Shown piece after piece: positions 21,111 to 32,360 of a stretch of DNA of 64,000 nt. Every line of letters begins with the position of its first letter. Position 1 is the stretch's first letter. The position numbers and the translations under genes are program-made. Below the pieces are notes generated by a model. The model was not told the DNA's origin and did no database searches. It saw nothing but the letters and a program-made list of their open reading frames with translations. Origin of the DNA: Galdieria sulphuraria (lineage: Eukaryota; Rhodophyta; Bangiophyceae; Galdieriales; Galdieriaceae); contig NW_005178449.1 in NCBI RefSeq assembly GCF_000341285.1, positions 62,001-126,000 on the forward strand, read 5' to 3'.

Positions 21111-21469
21111 TAGTTGCAAAGGAACGCAGTGGAACTCGATAAGATCGAGACTGTCATATGGAAAGAGTCCGTTTGTATTGATAGGTTTATTGAAATGAAA
21201 AACTTGACATATGAAGGTTTGATCGGTAAACTTTTCTCGTCATTGCCTCCGTCATCTTAGCTCTATTTAGAAGGAACTTTTACAGGTCGTTGGTTGAAAA
21301 CGAGAATATTTTAGATGTAGCCTTCTTTCGCGCACGTGCAAATGTTTGTGTGTGTGTTCGTTGCAAAAGTGACAAAGCTTGCTATGTGCAACCAAATGGA
21401 GGAGAAGTAGCAAAATTGTTCATCCTCAATGTTGTACAGTTCGAAAAACATATAAATGACACTAATTGA
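21111..21469 (+). CDS. Possible small Cys-containing protein, exon structure unresolved
   Basis: Coding-like open frames on the plus strand that I cannot identify. The last segment (21261-21469) reads from LFRRNFYRSLVENEN through VCVRCKSDKACYVQPNGGEV to a TGA. It joins in phase to an upstream frame (21195-21225, starting MKNLTYEGLI) across a 35-nt GT-AG interval, short for this genome. A second frame with PCNSCKGTQW covers about 21040-21190. The CxxC and CxxxxxC pairs suggest a metal-binding site. A true start is not established. Confidence 0.3.
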
Positions 21470-21776
21470 TCTACTCTCCATGACAATAGAAACTTTCTAA
21501 GAAAATCCAAAGAACACAAGCTTCACAGCGAACTTTTGGTAGCTCTCCAAACTCGAATCAAAACTACAAACATACTAAGATAGTCACTACATTCTTTACT
21601 AAACAATGTTCCCTTGTGAAACTTTTCGAAATAACATTCTTTTGTTTCCCAACCGTATACAACCCAATGGCTAAGCGATCCATTACAAAATGACACTTGT
21701 TGCATTAGACAAAAACCAACTCTCAATTAAGAATAACGCAATTCTGTTTCTCTCTATTTACACATCTCCAGAGCTA

Positions 21777-23580
21777 TTAACCAAAAAATATTTCCTGTAA
21801 GGATGAAGAACATCCTTCACTCAAGAAGCCGTATTCATCAGTATGAATGGTACATGATGATAAAAGTTCACTTGATTTCCCTCTACGTACTTCTTTCATT
21901 ACCATTCTTTCCAACAGGCGAACCTTATTCTCCCGTTGCAACACTTGATATCTAATCAAAAACCATATCCTGTTTAAATGTATATCTTAGAGCTACTTTC
22001 AGCTTACCGTCTCTCACATTCTGAATACGACCAATATTTAAGAACCCTTGAAATTAAAGGCCAGTTTTCATTGTATAAACCAACACTACAAACAAGTCGT
22101 TTATCGTCACTCTGAGTCCATTCAGTTATCGTTACTTTCCCATCCTTTCGCAACTTGAGAAATCTAATGACGCTACTCAATTGCCATTTTCATTAAAGTG
22201 CATAATGAAGAAAAATACCTTCGAAGACACTGAGAAGCTGACTTCCCAAACAAACTTCTAGAAATTAGTGACCAACAGCGACCGTGTTGTATAAACAAAT
22301 CAATTAATAAATTGTCCTCATTTTCAGTCCAAACTAACTTTCGACCGCGTGAACTGCCCGACTTCATAGACAACTGTTGAAGTCTAAAGAAAAACATTAA
22401 TATTTCGTTTGTTGACGACAAATGAGATAATACCGTTTCATGACAGTCCTTCTAGTTCTCCAGGGAAAATCTTCCACAATGCGATTCCAATCCGAACCAT
22501 ACTTTCTCAGCTGTTCCAATAAGAACTTATCTTCTTCTACAGTAAAAGAACCTTGCCGTCTGTTTACAGGTACTAAACATTCCAAGGAGCTATGAAAACG
22601 TTTGCAAGGGTCTGAGAAGACCAAAACAATGAAAATACCTAGGTCTGGCTTGTTTGGTAGTTCCTTGAGGAAATTCCTTCGAAACTTGTTCCCAACACTG
22701 CTCTTCACTGCTTGTTTCACTTGCCAGGGGCATAACTGAATACTGTTTCTTTCTCGCCATAAGTTCGGAATATCTACCTCCTGTCACCAATGCTAACAAA
22801 AGACAAAAGTTACTTACTTATTTCGAACCTCTTCTGGTTTTGAAAACTGTAATATTTCGGCAATTCTTTTCCAGTCTGGACCCAGTTCGTTGACCAGCAC
22901 CTCTAAGTGACTCCACTTGTCACCACCGAAAGAGGTTACGGAATTGCGACTCCGTAGATTGTATTTATATCTATTACACAAGTTGAAGTTGTAACACGCT
23001 ATTTTTCCGGGCAAAGATTACCTTATATTGCAAACATATCCGTGTCTGTTGAGTCGCTTGCCAATCTCTCTCCAAGATAACTTGTCCTTTTCACGCAGCT
23101 GTATAATTAGTTTATCTTCTTCTGACGTAAATTGTCTCTTCTTTCTCTTTTCAAAAGACTTGATGTTTGAACAGCAATCGTTCTCGTCCGAAACGGCACA
23201 CTGCAAACCGCGAAGTTTGACCAGTCTTTGGTCCTTGTTCCAAGTTTCTAGGTATACTGGTTTAGATAGAAAAGTAACCTTCTTCGAAAAAAAGTGGCTT
23301 TGAATAGCGTTTGGACAGAAGGACAAGAGGAACATTTATATGTTTCGTAACAAGACTTGAAACAAACAGAACATGGACCACCACCGAATTGACGTAAAGT
23401 ATTTTTTCGATTCATTGAGAACTTATTCGACTTGAGCCGATTCATTTTGTGACTAGAGCAACTGAAAGAAACTAGCTTCATCTCTTCATGGATTCCTTTG
23501 GAAATGCTATTCTTGTTGCTGAGGCTCCAATGTGTCACTATGTATATTTTGAAACTTGTACAATCCTCTATGGAAGCCAT
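21777..23580 (-). CDS. Five-repeat Myb/SANT DNA-binding protein, SNAPC4-like
   Basis: Eight exons, complement of 23580-23279, 23225-23022, 22970-22818, 22773-22639, 22589-22434, 22383-22219, 22163-22008 and 21951-21777, 481 aa; every junction keeps phase. A Cys-rich segment (CSVCFKSCYETYKCSSC) lies before the repeats. Five Myb/SANT units follow, beginning near RQFTSEEDKLI, DKWSHLEVLV, QGSFTVEEDKFL, KLVWTENEDNLL and TEWTQSDDKRLV, each with the spaced Trp residues. Four to five tandem repeats are typical of SNAP190/SNAPC4, which binds the proximal sequence element of snRNA genes; R2R3 or R1R2R3 Myb factors have fewer. The introns cut near the end of each repeat. Function is inferred from repeat number only. 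Confidence 0.72.
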
Positions 23581-23736
23581 TACCTATTAGGTGCACATTT
23601 ATTTCAAAAACATTCAGCTCGTGCTACAGCCAATGCATACAACATACTATGTGAAACTTGGAGATAGATATAATCACAAGTATCTAAAACTGTAAAAACT
23701 ACATTCCAATTCTGAAAAAAAGCTCATTCCCTCCAG

Positions 23737-24291
23737 TTACTGATGACCAGGCTCCTCTTCATCGCCCAAATCGAAATCGTCCGAATCATCTGTGTCACTA
23801 TCCAAGTCGTACTCCTCCGGATGCTCTACCATACACTTTTGCATCGAAGAAAAGTATTCCACGCAATCTAACAGTTTTTAATAAAATTATCGAAATAATA
23901 CACTACAACTTTCTTACCAGAGCCTTTGGGCTCCGTCTCACTTTCGAGGAAACAACGATATGCTGCGATAAACTGTTCACCACAAGAACCTTCCTTCATT
24001 TTCTGTATACAAGGGCACTATAAAACGATATAGTTATCTTTTCTAGGTCATTAGGTTCCGTACTTACGTTCAAAGCTTCTTCAATTTCCTGTTCCTTTGT
24101 GAGCGTACTGCTAGCTTCAACGGCCCTTTCGTCTTCCTGTGCAGAAGGAATCATTCCGGCAGGTCTATCTTGTCGTCTTCCTTCTTTTTCAGAAGCATTT
24201 TCATCATCATTTTTGGCCTGTTTCTGATAAAATTACGTCAGAATAACTTTGTTCTCAAAAAAGCCAAACTTACTTGAGTTGTTTCTGACAT
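23737..24291 (-). CDS. MIA40: Mia40/CHCHD4 intermembrane-space oxidoreductase
   Basis: Exons complement of 24291-24274, 24223-24068, 24017-23918 and 23867-23737, 134 aa. Mia40 oxidises imported small cysteine proteins in the mitochondrial intermembrane space and is reoxidised by Erv1. The redox CPC motif is at residues 59-61. The twin CX9C pairs are C70/C80 and C93/C103, embedded in SCGEQFIAAYRC and DCVEYFSSMQKC. No presequence or membrane anchor is present, as in animal and plant forms and unlike yeast Mia40. The C-terminal tail is strongly acidic (DLDSDTDDSDDFD). The first exon has only six codons. Too fragmented for an ordinary ORF search. Confidence 0.94.
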
Positions 24292-24590
24292 GACGACGTG
24301 AATCGCCCAATTTGATGGGTTGAAAGATTTTCGGTACCAACTCGAGCTATTTATTGAAGACTCGAGGCATCGTGTAAGCATTCAATAACCTCATACAAGG
24401 AACCCAAAGGAGAAAAATACAAATGTACAAAAAAGGATGTTCAAGTTCACATGAAATCCAAAACTAGGCTGTTATTCATGAAATCATTTTACTAGTTGTG
24501 TTCCTCTAATCGACAGAGCTTATATAACAAAAAATAATACATATTTTCATTTCAAAAATATATACAAATGAAATAGTCTCTGTTTCACTC

Positions 24591-26568
24591 TTAATGAAAA
24601 ACTTTTTTCCATCCCTTAGCCTTCTTCTTGACTAACCTTCGTAACGAAACATCATCATTTTGAACTTGATATTCCATGTCAAGACTTCTATCAGCAGCAA
24701 TGCGCTTACTCGAAGGCGAGTTTACATTATGCTGTTCTATATTTTTTCCTGTTTCTCGTCGAAGAGTCGTAATTTCCTTTTGTAACTGTGACATTTCCAA
24801 CGCCATTGTATTATTCTGCCGCTTTGACGTTTGCAACATCTGAGAAACGTTTCGCATGCGTTGCCGCTCTCTTTCCAACTCACTTTGTGACTCGGCGTAT
24901 TTCACTTTCATTGAAACCAGTTCTTGTATTAGCTGTCCTACTGTAAATGGCCTAAATAACAACAATCAAGCATCATTCGCAGGCTGTCATCAAGTTACTT
25001 ACCCATCATACTTTCCATTTGTATCATTCTTCTCAAGCAGAGGCGTAACATTAACATTCACAGGGGAGTCATTCATTTTAGAATAAGAGTATTTATCCAG
25101 GGACTCAAGTTTCTCTTTCAACTCACGATTCTCCTCTTTCAACCGATAATTCTCTTCATATAACGATGTTGTCGAAGACGCCTTTTTCTTGCTATCATCT
25201 GTTGATACATTTTTCTGCAAATAATAATAAACATAGCAAAATTAAAAAGGATCAACTACCTACCTCTCTCATCGAATTCAGCTCCTGTTGAAGCTTTCGA
25301 CGCTGTTCTTCAACAACTGAAAGCTTATTCCTCTCTTGAAACAACATTGAGGTAAGTTGCTGAAGTTCCTCTTTGTCTACAATTTAAGAAGAAGGTACTT
25401 TTACGGGACAAAACTTACCTTGATAGGATAGTTTGTTCAATCTCATCTGTTCATCTTTACGCTTCAATTCTTCTTCCATAGCTTTTGAACGATCTCTTTC
25501 CTTGCGAAGTTGTTCTTTTAAAATATTTACATCATTCATTTGGCTTTCTCCTGAATACGACAACTGCGAAAAACTCCTTTGCAATACAGATGAATCAGAC
25601 ACTTCTTGAGAACTCGGTGATATATTTGTATTAAAGCTATCGTTCCTTCCTTGTGGAGTTCGCCTTTGTTCATTTGCCTCGGCATTCACCTTATTCCTAA
25701 GTGAACCAAATAAAGAACTCGCTCTTGAAGAACTTCTAGTCTGGGGACTCTTAGAAGTTTCTCCTTCTATTGCGACTTTGTCTTGTGTAGATGATACCCT
25801 CTCATCATTTGCTGACTGTCGAGAAGAACTATTCGAAAGATGCTTCATAGATTCGGTTGGAGATACTTTCGAATTCGCAGTTTTCGAGAACAAGCTAAAT
25901 CTTCTTTCGTCTGAAGAAGTAAACAGCCTTGGCAGGACTGGTAAAGACCTTTCTCCGTGTAAGTTAGGAGAGGGGGTTTCAACTGGGGTGCTACTTGAGA
26001 GTGGAGACGAAGCATCACTAGCCATAGTTGAATAAGACTGCGTAGAGCTTCGACCTAAACTCCTTGGTGACGAAGTACCGTCGGTATCTGCACGCAAACC
26101 ACTGGTCGTCATTCGAAGGGAAAGCTTCAGCTCCGTGCCTCGAAAGGAGTTGGAAGAAGAGCCTTTTAAAAGCAACTCAAGTTCTCTGGAGCTAACTTCA
26201 CCGCTGATGGCTGCGACAGAAGCGATGTCTATTTCAGCACGCCCGACTGACACTTTGTTCCCTGCTTTTACCAAGTGAACTTCTACAACTAGTTTCTTCG
26301 GTTCCAAATAAGTTTCACTCCCTGAAGCCTTTTCAAAGAGGGTTATTTGCATACTGAGTTTCTCGTTCCAAACGCCATTGTTACTAGGTCTACTTGACAC
26401 TGATTTCCCGCCCTTTGACACAGTGACACTAACTGGAGCACTTTCTCTTTTGATAGCTAAATATTCCATCAACCCTTGTAACCTTTTAAGTTCAAACTCC
26501 ACAAGGTATTTATGTGGAGTAGAACCCATACGTTGCAAACTCTTTGACGCCTTTTCAAATACGTTCAT
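24591..26568 (-). CDS. N-terminal C2 (NT-C2) domain protein with Ser-rich linker and coiled coils
   Basis: Exons complement of 26568-25419, 25376-25264, 25214-25003 and 24951-24591, 611 aa. The first 155 residues form an NT-C2 domain as in EEIG1, EHBP1 and plant PMI1-like proteins (YLVEFELKRLQGL, then GVWNEKLSMQITLF, KKLVVEVHLVKAGNKVSVGRAEID). A low-complexity Ser/Thr/Arg linker (about 160-350) follows, probably phosphorylated. Long coiled coils then run in several blocks (KEQLRKERDRSKAMEEELKR; ENYRLKEENRELKEKLE; ELERERQRMRNVSQMLQ). Such proteins link membranes to actin, motors or organelle movement; the exact role here is unknown. The short 234-bp gap to the divergent EAF6 gene probably holds both promoters. 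Confidence 0.82.
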
Positions 26569-26802
26569 TGTTCAATGCTCAATACCACATATATACAAAT
26601 ACAAAAAACCGCATGGATTTGTAATGACATCCATGCACGTGCGAACTTGTTTCTTAAAGAATGAAAAGATACACTTGTCACTTTCCACAATATTCTCAAG
26701 GCAACATTTTGATTATTTCATCTTGGCAATAAATGATCCGCTTCTCTGTATCGTTCCCTTGATATAGCTCGTTTTTCGATTCACTGTCCTTGTTTTACAG
26801 GA

Positions 26803-27285
26803 ATGGCATCTTTTGCAAGTGGTTCGATACCATCTGAAAGCTATGACGAGGACCCTGAAAGTCCTTCACTTGCAACTGTGGAAAGTGATTCAGAAGCTTT
26901 ATTTTCAATAGATAATTCAAAAAAGAGTAAAAACGTCGCTTCCAGTTCCGTTTCGCCGGAAGTTCAAGCCCTTCTCCGTGGCAAAAGGGACTTGGAGGCA
27001 AAGCTGAAAAAGGTGGAGATACAAATATATGAACTGGAAACATCCTACTTGGAAGAGTCTTGGCATTTTGGAAACGTTGTTCGCGGTTGGGACAACGTTT
27101 TAAAGTACCGTGGTGACTCAGAGAACAGTCAAAGACCAACCCGCAAGTTAAGACAGTCGGATAGGATTTTTTCGTCTTCTAGTCTTTCGAGTCCAGATAA
27201 CGTGAATAAGCAGGGTAATGGGCTGTTTTCCAAAAAGGCAAGGGTAGAACCCAAGACACCGAGCAGTTTTGGAGAGAGTCCTTGA
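26803..27285 (+). CDS. EAF6: EAF6/MEAF6 subunit of histone acetyltransferase complexes
   Basis: A single exon of 160 aa. EAF6 is a small subunit of NuA4/TIP60 and of MOZ/HBO1-type acetyltransferase complexes in the nucleus. The family core is present: a short coiled coil (GKRDLEAKLKKVEIQIYELE) running into TSYLEESWHFGNVVRGWDNVL, which matches the ETSYLEET-x-GNVIRGWD signature. The acidic Ser-rich N-terminus and basic Ser-rich C-terminus are variable in the family. The core comes late (residues 55-100). The divergent neighbour starts 234 bp upstream. Confidence 0.92.
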   Translation: MASFASGSIPSESYDEDPESPSLATVESDSEALFSIDNSKKSKNVASSSVSPEVQALLRGKRDLEAKLKKVEIQIYELETSYLEESWHFGNVVRGWDNVLKYRGDSENSQRPTRKLRQSDRIFSSSSLSSPDNVNKQGNGLFSKKARVEPKTPSSFGESP

Positions 27286-28702
27286 GTACTTTACTTGTCA
27301 GACTTTCGAGTCGTCTGCTATTATACTGAAGAGCACCTCAAGAGGAATATTTCGTAAGGAGTTAATTGGACGTATATTTATGAGAGATGGCTACGAAAAA
27401 TTTCCTTTTTATGTAGTACGGCTTAGCCTAGAATATTTTCTAGTGATGTTTTCTTTATGACCCCAAAGTGGTATCCTTTCAACACCCAGAAAGTTTGTTT
27501 AACGTCCTTTCGGTAAAACTTGTTAAAGAAAAGCCATCATCATATGAGATGCAAAAATTGTGAAGTACATTAGCGGCTATTTCACTTGTTGTTTGAAAGA
27601 AAATTTGCGAAACTATTAAAAAGTGGAATTTACTTTCTTACTGAAAGTCCTTATGGTCTCGTCATCATTATTTTCTTGTTTAACTTGTGGTCGATGATTT
27701 TCGAGAAATCACATTGTTTCGCCTTATAATGGCAGTTTGCTTATAGTAAGTAGAGCCTGCAATAGAAACCAATCTTAGAGTGAATAGACTGTTTTACAAA
27801 GTTTCCTGTAATGAGAAGAGTAGTGATCAAACGAGTGAAACATGCAAGTTCTGATGCAATGAACCCTCAAATAAGACTTTAGCAAGTTGAGCTGACACGA
27901 TTGTTGAAGAAGATTACGATGAGATAATTTTCATTTTGCTTAAGGACCGAAAGCGGCAATTTCTTATTCATTTGTGCTTGAACTTGCGATTGAAAATGGT
28001 TCCAAACACGATTCTCTGTGATGAGTCGGAATAATAGAACTTTGAAAATTCGCTTTGTGGAGCAGTTTCTGATCGTTTTCATGAGTCGGAAAGAAGAATC
28101 AGTCGATGTCGGCCTGTAATTTATTGAAAACAATGAAAATAGTGTACGAATTTAGACAATACAGTAAAAACAAGACCAACAAACAGCTTGATATAATATA
28201 TATGTATATATATATGCGTGTGTGTTATTCTCTTTTGAATAGAAATATATTAAAGATAGTTTCAATGTGCATGACAAGTTCAAGCAAATTTCATGCTACT
28301 TCTCAACCATGATATCTTTGGACTGGGGTATCTCTAAACCTGCAACTCTTCGAAAAGTAAGAGAGTTGTAGGTGATATTCCCTATCAACGGTGGGAACTT
28401 GCTTTCTTGCATAGGACTAAGTGTTGCCCAAAAAGATATACTTCCGAGTAGTCATCATGTGCATGGAAAGTTAATGGAAGAAGGCTGGACTCTTTCTGAA
28501 TATATTGATCATACTCCGAGTAAATAGAATATTATAATTAGCTGGCAAGTCAAACAATTATTGTCGTTTCCATTATCAACCCAACTTTTAATTAAATACG
28601 ATAAATCATTGGCGGGTTAACCGGATTGCTGAATAATTTGAAGTTTTTGGTACGAAGCAGCTTCTGAAAACTTTTGCTCGAAGAACTTTGAAAAGAATCA
28701 GT
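27286..28702. other. Intergenic region of 1.4 kb with a strong hairpin
   Basis: No frame with a recognisable product was found on either strand. It holds a short TA-rich tract around 28194-28215 and a hairpin at 28339-28372. The sequence around that hairpin (about 28310-28500) is less AT-rich than its flanks, which could mean a structured RNA. Confidence 0.45.
28339..28372. repeat. Hairpin with 11-bp arms
   Basis: CCTGCAACTCT (28339-28349) pairs with AGAGTTGTAGG (28362-28372), ten Watson-Crick pairs plus one G-U. The loop is 12 nt. It lies in a gene-free interval. Confidence 0.65.
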
Positions 28703-30041
28703 ATGAGCTGGGAAGACAACAACTGTGAGCTATTTGCTTTAAGAAGCTCATTAGAAGCCCAAGCAGGTAGTCTAGCTAACCTCGCTGTACGACTCAGAAC
28801 AGCTGAGTACAACATCGAAAAACAACTCTGTGCCAATAAAGGTTTGAAAAGCGCACTTGTAAAGCTAGCTTCCAGAGAAGCTGTGACCAGAAGTCAAGTT
28901 TATGGCGCTCTAGAACGAATTGAGGTAGGCAACATTGAAGGGAAATAGACTCCTACTGAGAATACAAATGAAAGACAGACGTCGCAGACTTGCGGTCAGA
29001 AAGAAATTCCACTTACAATATAGAATCGGGAAAGAATAGTGAAAATTATTATTCAAAAAGAAGTCAATATGTTTGTACAGAGTGTCAAGCGCTGTCTAGA
29101 AAACTGGAAGCGATAGAAACCAGATTAGAAACCCTCACAGTAAGACATAACTTTGAAATTTTTCCCTTGATATTGACATTCCTCAGCAACAATTACAACT
29201 GCAGTCAGTTCAATCTAAGTTCAAGCCTACCTCTGAGCTTTCAATGAGAGAAAATGCTAAGCACAATCTTAATGGAGAACATGTCTGTTCGGTAACTACT
29301 GAGCATGCTGTGGAACCTCTTACAAGAAAAGTCGATAAGGATGCTAGTAATTTTGAGAACAATATTCGGAGGTTTTCACAAACAGAGGGCACTGAAGAAA
29401 ATGAAAATGTCTGCTCGTCTACCTACATTTTAAGTATATTGGAAGCTGTCACCAGACAAGAAGATATCTCTCCGAATGAGTTTTATTGTCAACTGAATTT
29501 TTATTTAAAGAAAATCTTCCTGTCAACAATTTGTGGTAGAAATGTCTCCGCTAGGCTAATTTTTGACTTGGGACGGTGTTTCCTTCGCATAGAAAGCAGT
29601 AAAGCCTTTAAGAAGCTCGAATCAAGCAAAAAGAAACAGTTGAATCTTCTTTTGAAGGACATATTTGTTCATTTTGATTCGATTTTCTCGGAAATGAAGA
29701 AGAACCTTCATAAAGAGACAAAGCAAGATAAGGCTTCTATACTACCCGCTGAAACGAATGACTCTGACCACTGTAGTACATCAACTTTTGAAGCTCTATG
29801 TGCTGAGAAACAGAATGATTATCCATTACAACAGATCTTTGACGAGTCTGGTTTTTTCAATGCGGAAGATGATTTCAATCCAACGCAGAACAGAACTGCT
29901 AAGTTCAAAGATATCACACAAAACAAGAAAGTGGTCAATTTGTTTGAAGAAAAAGAGAATTTGAAAACCATTGCATTGGATGATAGTACAGATTTAGAAT
30001 GGAAAGAGTGCTTTCGGAGCATGAATGAAAATCCGTTCTAA
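28703..30041 (+). CDS. Coiled-coil orphan protein
   Basis: Exons 28703-28924, 28975-29139 and 29187-30041, 413 aa; phases agree and introns are 50 and 47 nt. I do not recognise the family. The N-terminus is helical and Ala/Leu-rich (LRSSLEAQAGSLANLAVRL), followed by a region with CTECQALSRKLEAIETRLETL that looks coiled-coil. A central segment of about 100 residues (STYILSILEAVTRQEDISP and onward) has regular hydrophobic spacing and may be a folded helical domain. The acidic C-terminus contains several Phe-rich short motifs (DESGFFNAEDDF, FRSMNENPF). The spacing of the CxxC might bind metal but there is no second pair. Confidence 0.7.
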
Positions 30042-30836
30042 GACATCATTCACTTTACTAGCATAATTTGTTGCTGTTAACAGAGAGACCCATATGCAGA
30101 GATGAACTCTGCTTATTCTCGAATATTAACACAGATAGATAGATGTTGTTGACGGTCTTCATTGTATAAAACACAATTTTTATTATGAGAAGGAAATAGT
30201 AGATTGTAATTCCATTCTAATGAAGAGGACGTTGGCAACCCCTTCAGCTAGAGAGTAATTCATGTTTGGGACGACGAACCATCCGAGAGGACGGTTTGTT
30301 ACTATGCTACTTAGCCTCTCATGAGAACTTGAAGCAATGATTCTACAGTCACAAAGAGATAAATTAATTCATAAGTGGGGACTAAACGTGAGTATCTCAA
30401 ATCTAGTATGTAATAACAAGGATGAGAACAAGAGTTTGAACGCTTGGCTACTGAGGACAGCTTTGAAGAACTCCGAATCTCTGAGCTTTTATTCTTTTAG
30501 AAAATTTTTTTCATATTATTAACCCATATATTTATAGTTATCATAAAAGGGACTACTCCTTTGTCACATCTGTATGATTGATAGAAAGAAAAACCTCGGT
30601 AAGTTTCACAAGATAGAGTGTAGTTGTTTCTGCAAGGATGTTTTGTCTTATTGGGAATCTCGCTGAGTTTCAATATGAGAGACAAGAAAGACTATGTCGC
30701 TACCTCTGAGCCACTGGGTTATCCTTTTCTGGTGTATTTTTTTGGATTCTAAACGAATATATTTCTTAGGTCATCTGCAGAGTGGTTGGACTGTGGCTGT
30801 CTTTCGGTCAAAGAATGTTGCTTGTTCATTTTATCG

Positions 30837-30886
30837 AAACTTCTTGTGATGTGGATACGGCGTACATATGCCGCATCGAGAAGTTT
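30837..30886. repeat. Long imperfect hairpin
   Basis: Outer arms AAACTTCT (30837-30844) and AGAAGTTT (30879-30886) are perfect 8-mers. Inner arms GATACGGC (30854-30861) and GCCGCATC (30870-30877) pair at seven of eight positions, with an 8-nt loop. The two stems are separated by an asymmetric internal loop. The long stem with mismatches resembles a folded RNA element more than chance. Confidence 0.6.
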
Positions 30887-31261
30887 GATCTTTGAACGAA
30901 TGAAATTGTATGATTGAGTTTTGATGTGACAGCTTTAGCATAGCCCAAAGAAAAGCTTCAGAGAGTCAAAAAGACATTGTATTTTTATTTTTATACAAGG
31001 ACCTTTGCGACCAGTGCTTAACCGTTCCAAATTGATTTAGTCGGAAATGTATTAATCTAGAAGGTGTTTGTCGGAACCGCAGCTTCTTGTCTTTGACTTT
31101 CTTCAATTATCTTATCTGTTGAAAAACAAGGAGTCAGAAGCTCTCTGTGGAATGCTTTTGAGAAAATTGTTTTTAAAATCCCTGCAAAGATTCAGATAGC
31201 TAGCTTTAAATCAAGCAGTTTGCAAACTTGAAGAGTTGTGGGATTGACTGCGTATTGCAAA

Positions 31262-31265
<4 letters not shown>

Positions 31266-31297
<32 letters not shown>
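31266..31297. repeat. (AT)n microsatellite
   Basis: About 16 uninterrupted AT units in a gene-free region. Confidence 0.95.
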
Positions 31298-31299
<2 letters not shown>

Positions 31300-31443
31300 A
31301 AATGTGTGATCGCAAATGAAGGAATATTATAGCAAAGTGAATTCTTATATCAAAAGAGAGAGAGTCGTATATGAAGTTTTAAGAGTTAGATCAGCATGTA
31401 TACTTAACTGTCTCGAACTTGTCCAGTTATTAAACTGTTATAT

Positions 31444-32360
31444 ATGTATTATAAAGAATTGTTTCAAGTTCGCTTAGAAATTCCTTTGTCACAAGTAATA
31501 TTCAAATTAAAAAGTCAACTAGAAAGGCCAGGAAATTTGAAATTACTTTATCGAGTTTCATCTTTTGAAAAAGACCCTAAAGTATTTACATTTTTCATTG
31601 CCTGTTTTACTAGCAAGGTTTCTATGTGTGGAATTCGTGAGTGTTCAGAGCAGTTACCCTAGTGTTCTATTATATTAAGTCTTCTGGAAATTGTCAAAGG
31701 AATTATTTATTCACTGAGTTTCTGGCAGAAAACTAGCATGATGGATAGTAGCGCCTAGAATTACTTGAGGAATCTTGGAAACTGCTCGGTAGTATTATGC
31801 AATGGAATCCTTGTTTGGCTTTGCTTCGTTGGTTTTTACCTGGGTTCTATTCTAAATAAAAGATGGAAGAGGCTCTTGTATCCATGTATCGAGTTACAAT
31901 TAATTTTGCCATATGGTAGGACATGCACATGTAGCAACTTTTTATGTACATTATTAGTACGAATCTGGGTTCTGTTTACTTTTGTTCTGAAGTATTCCAA
32001 ATATCTCCGATGGATGGACCATTCTAAAAAAAGGCACCCTCTCTTAACATGATTCCCTCGTATTCTATTTCCGGAACTTGCCTCTTTTTCGACTAAGATC
32101 TCTGTCGATGAAAAAGTTTATACATGAGATACTTGCTTTTGTTATTCTTTTGGGTTCATGAACTTTTGCTAATTTGGCAATTATTCGGAATTGTTTCTTA
32201 TTTATCTTCGAACTAATGGCGTTACATTGGAGTACTCGTTATGCTATCCAGGTATTCCATCCCTTATTTGGTCATCAGAATGTTGGATGCTACTCGCTTG
32301 ATTAGATATTTGTGCTTTTCTTTGAGTCTTCTCCTCTCTGTGTTTCCTAAATCTTTCTTT
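31444..32360 (+). pseudogene. Decayed MFS sugar-transporter relic
   Basis: Pieces align in order with the transporter genes downstream. FEKDPKVFTFFIACF (near 31565-31610) corresponds to WKNPKVFTAVLACF. NKRWKRLLYPCIELQLIL (near 31855-31910) corresponds to TKRWRGGLVSLYQLMINF. SKYLRWMDHSKKRH (near 31995-32035) corresponds to the PESPRWLMRRGRK loop. Near 32200 a piece reading YLRTNGVTL matches YLRSYGVSI, and around 32290-32350 the DNA still resembles the last membrane helix and PETK end. Stops, frame changes and loss of the central helices reduce 1.6 kb to about 0.9 kb. It is an old paralogue, clearly non-functional. Confidence 0.75.

Noticed and set aside
31266-31297. (AT)n tract as a centromere or origin
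   Set aside because: A simple microsatellite of about 32 nt without supporting features is not evidence for either.
31765-32052. A functional 95-residue membrane protein
   Set aside because: Its sequence is explained as the middle of a decayed sugar transporter, with matching motif order to the neighbours.
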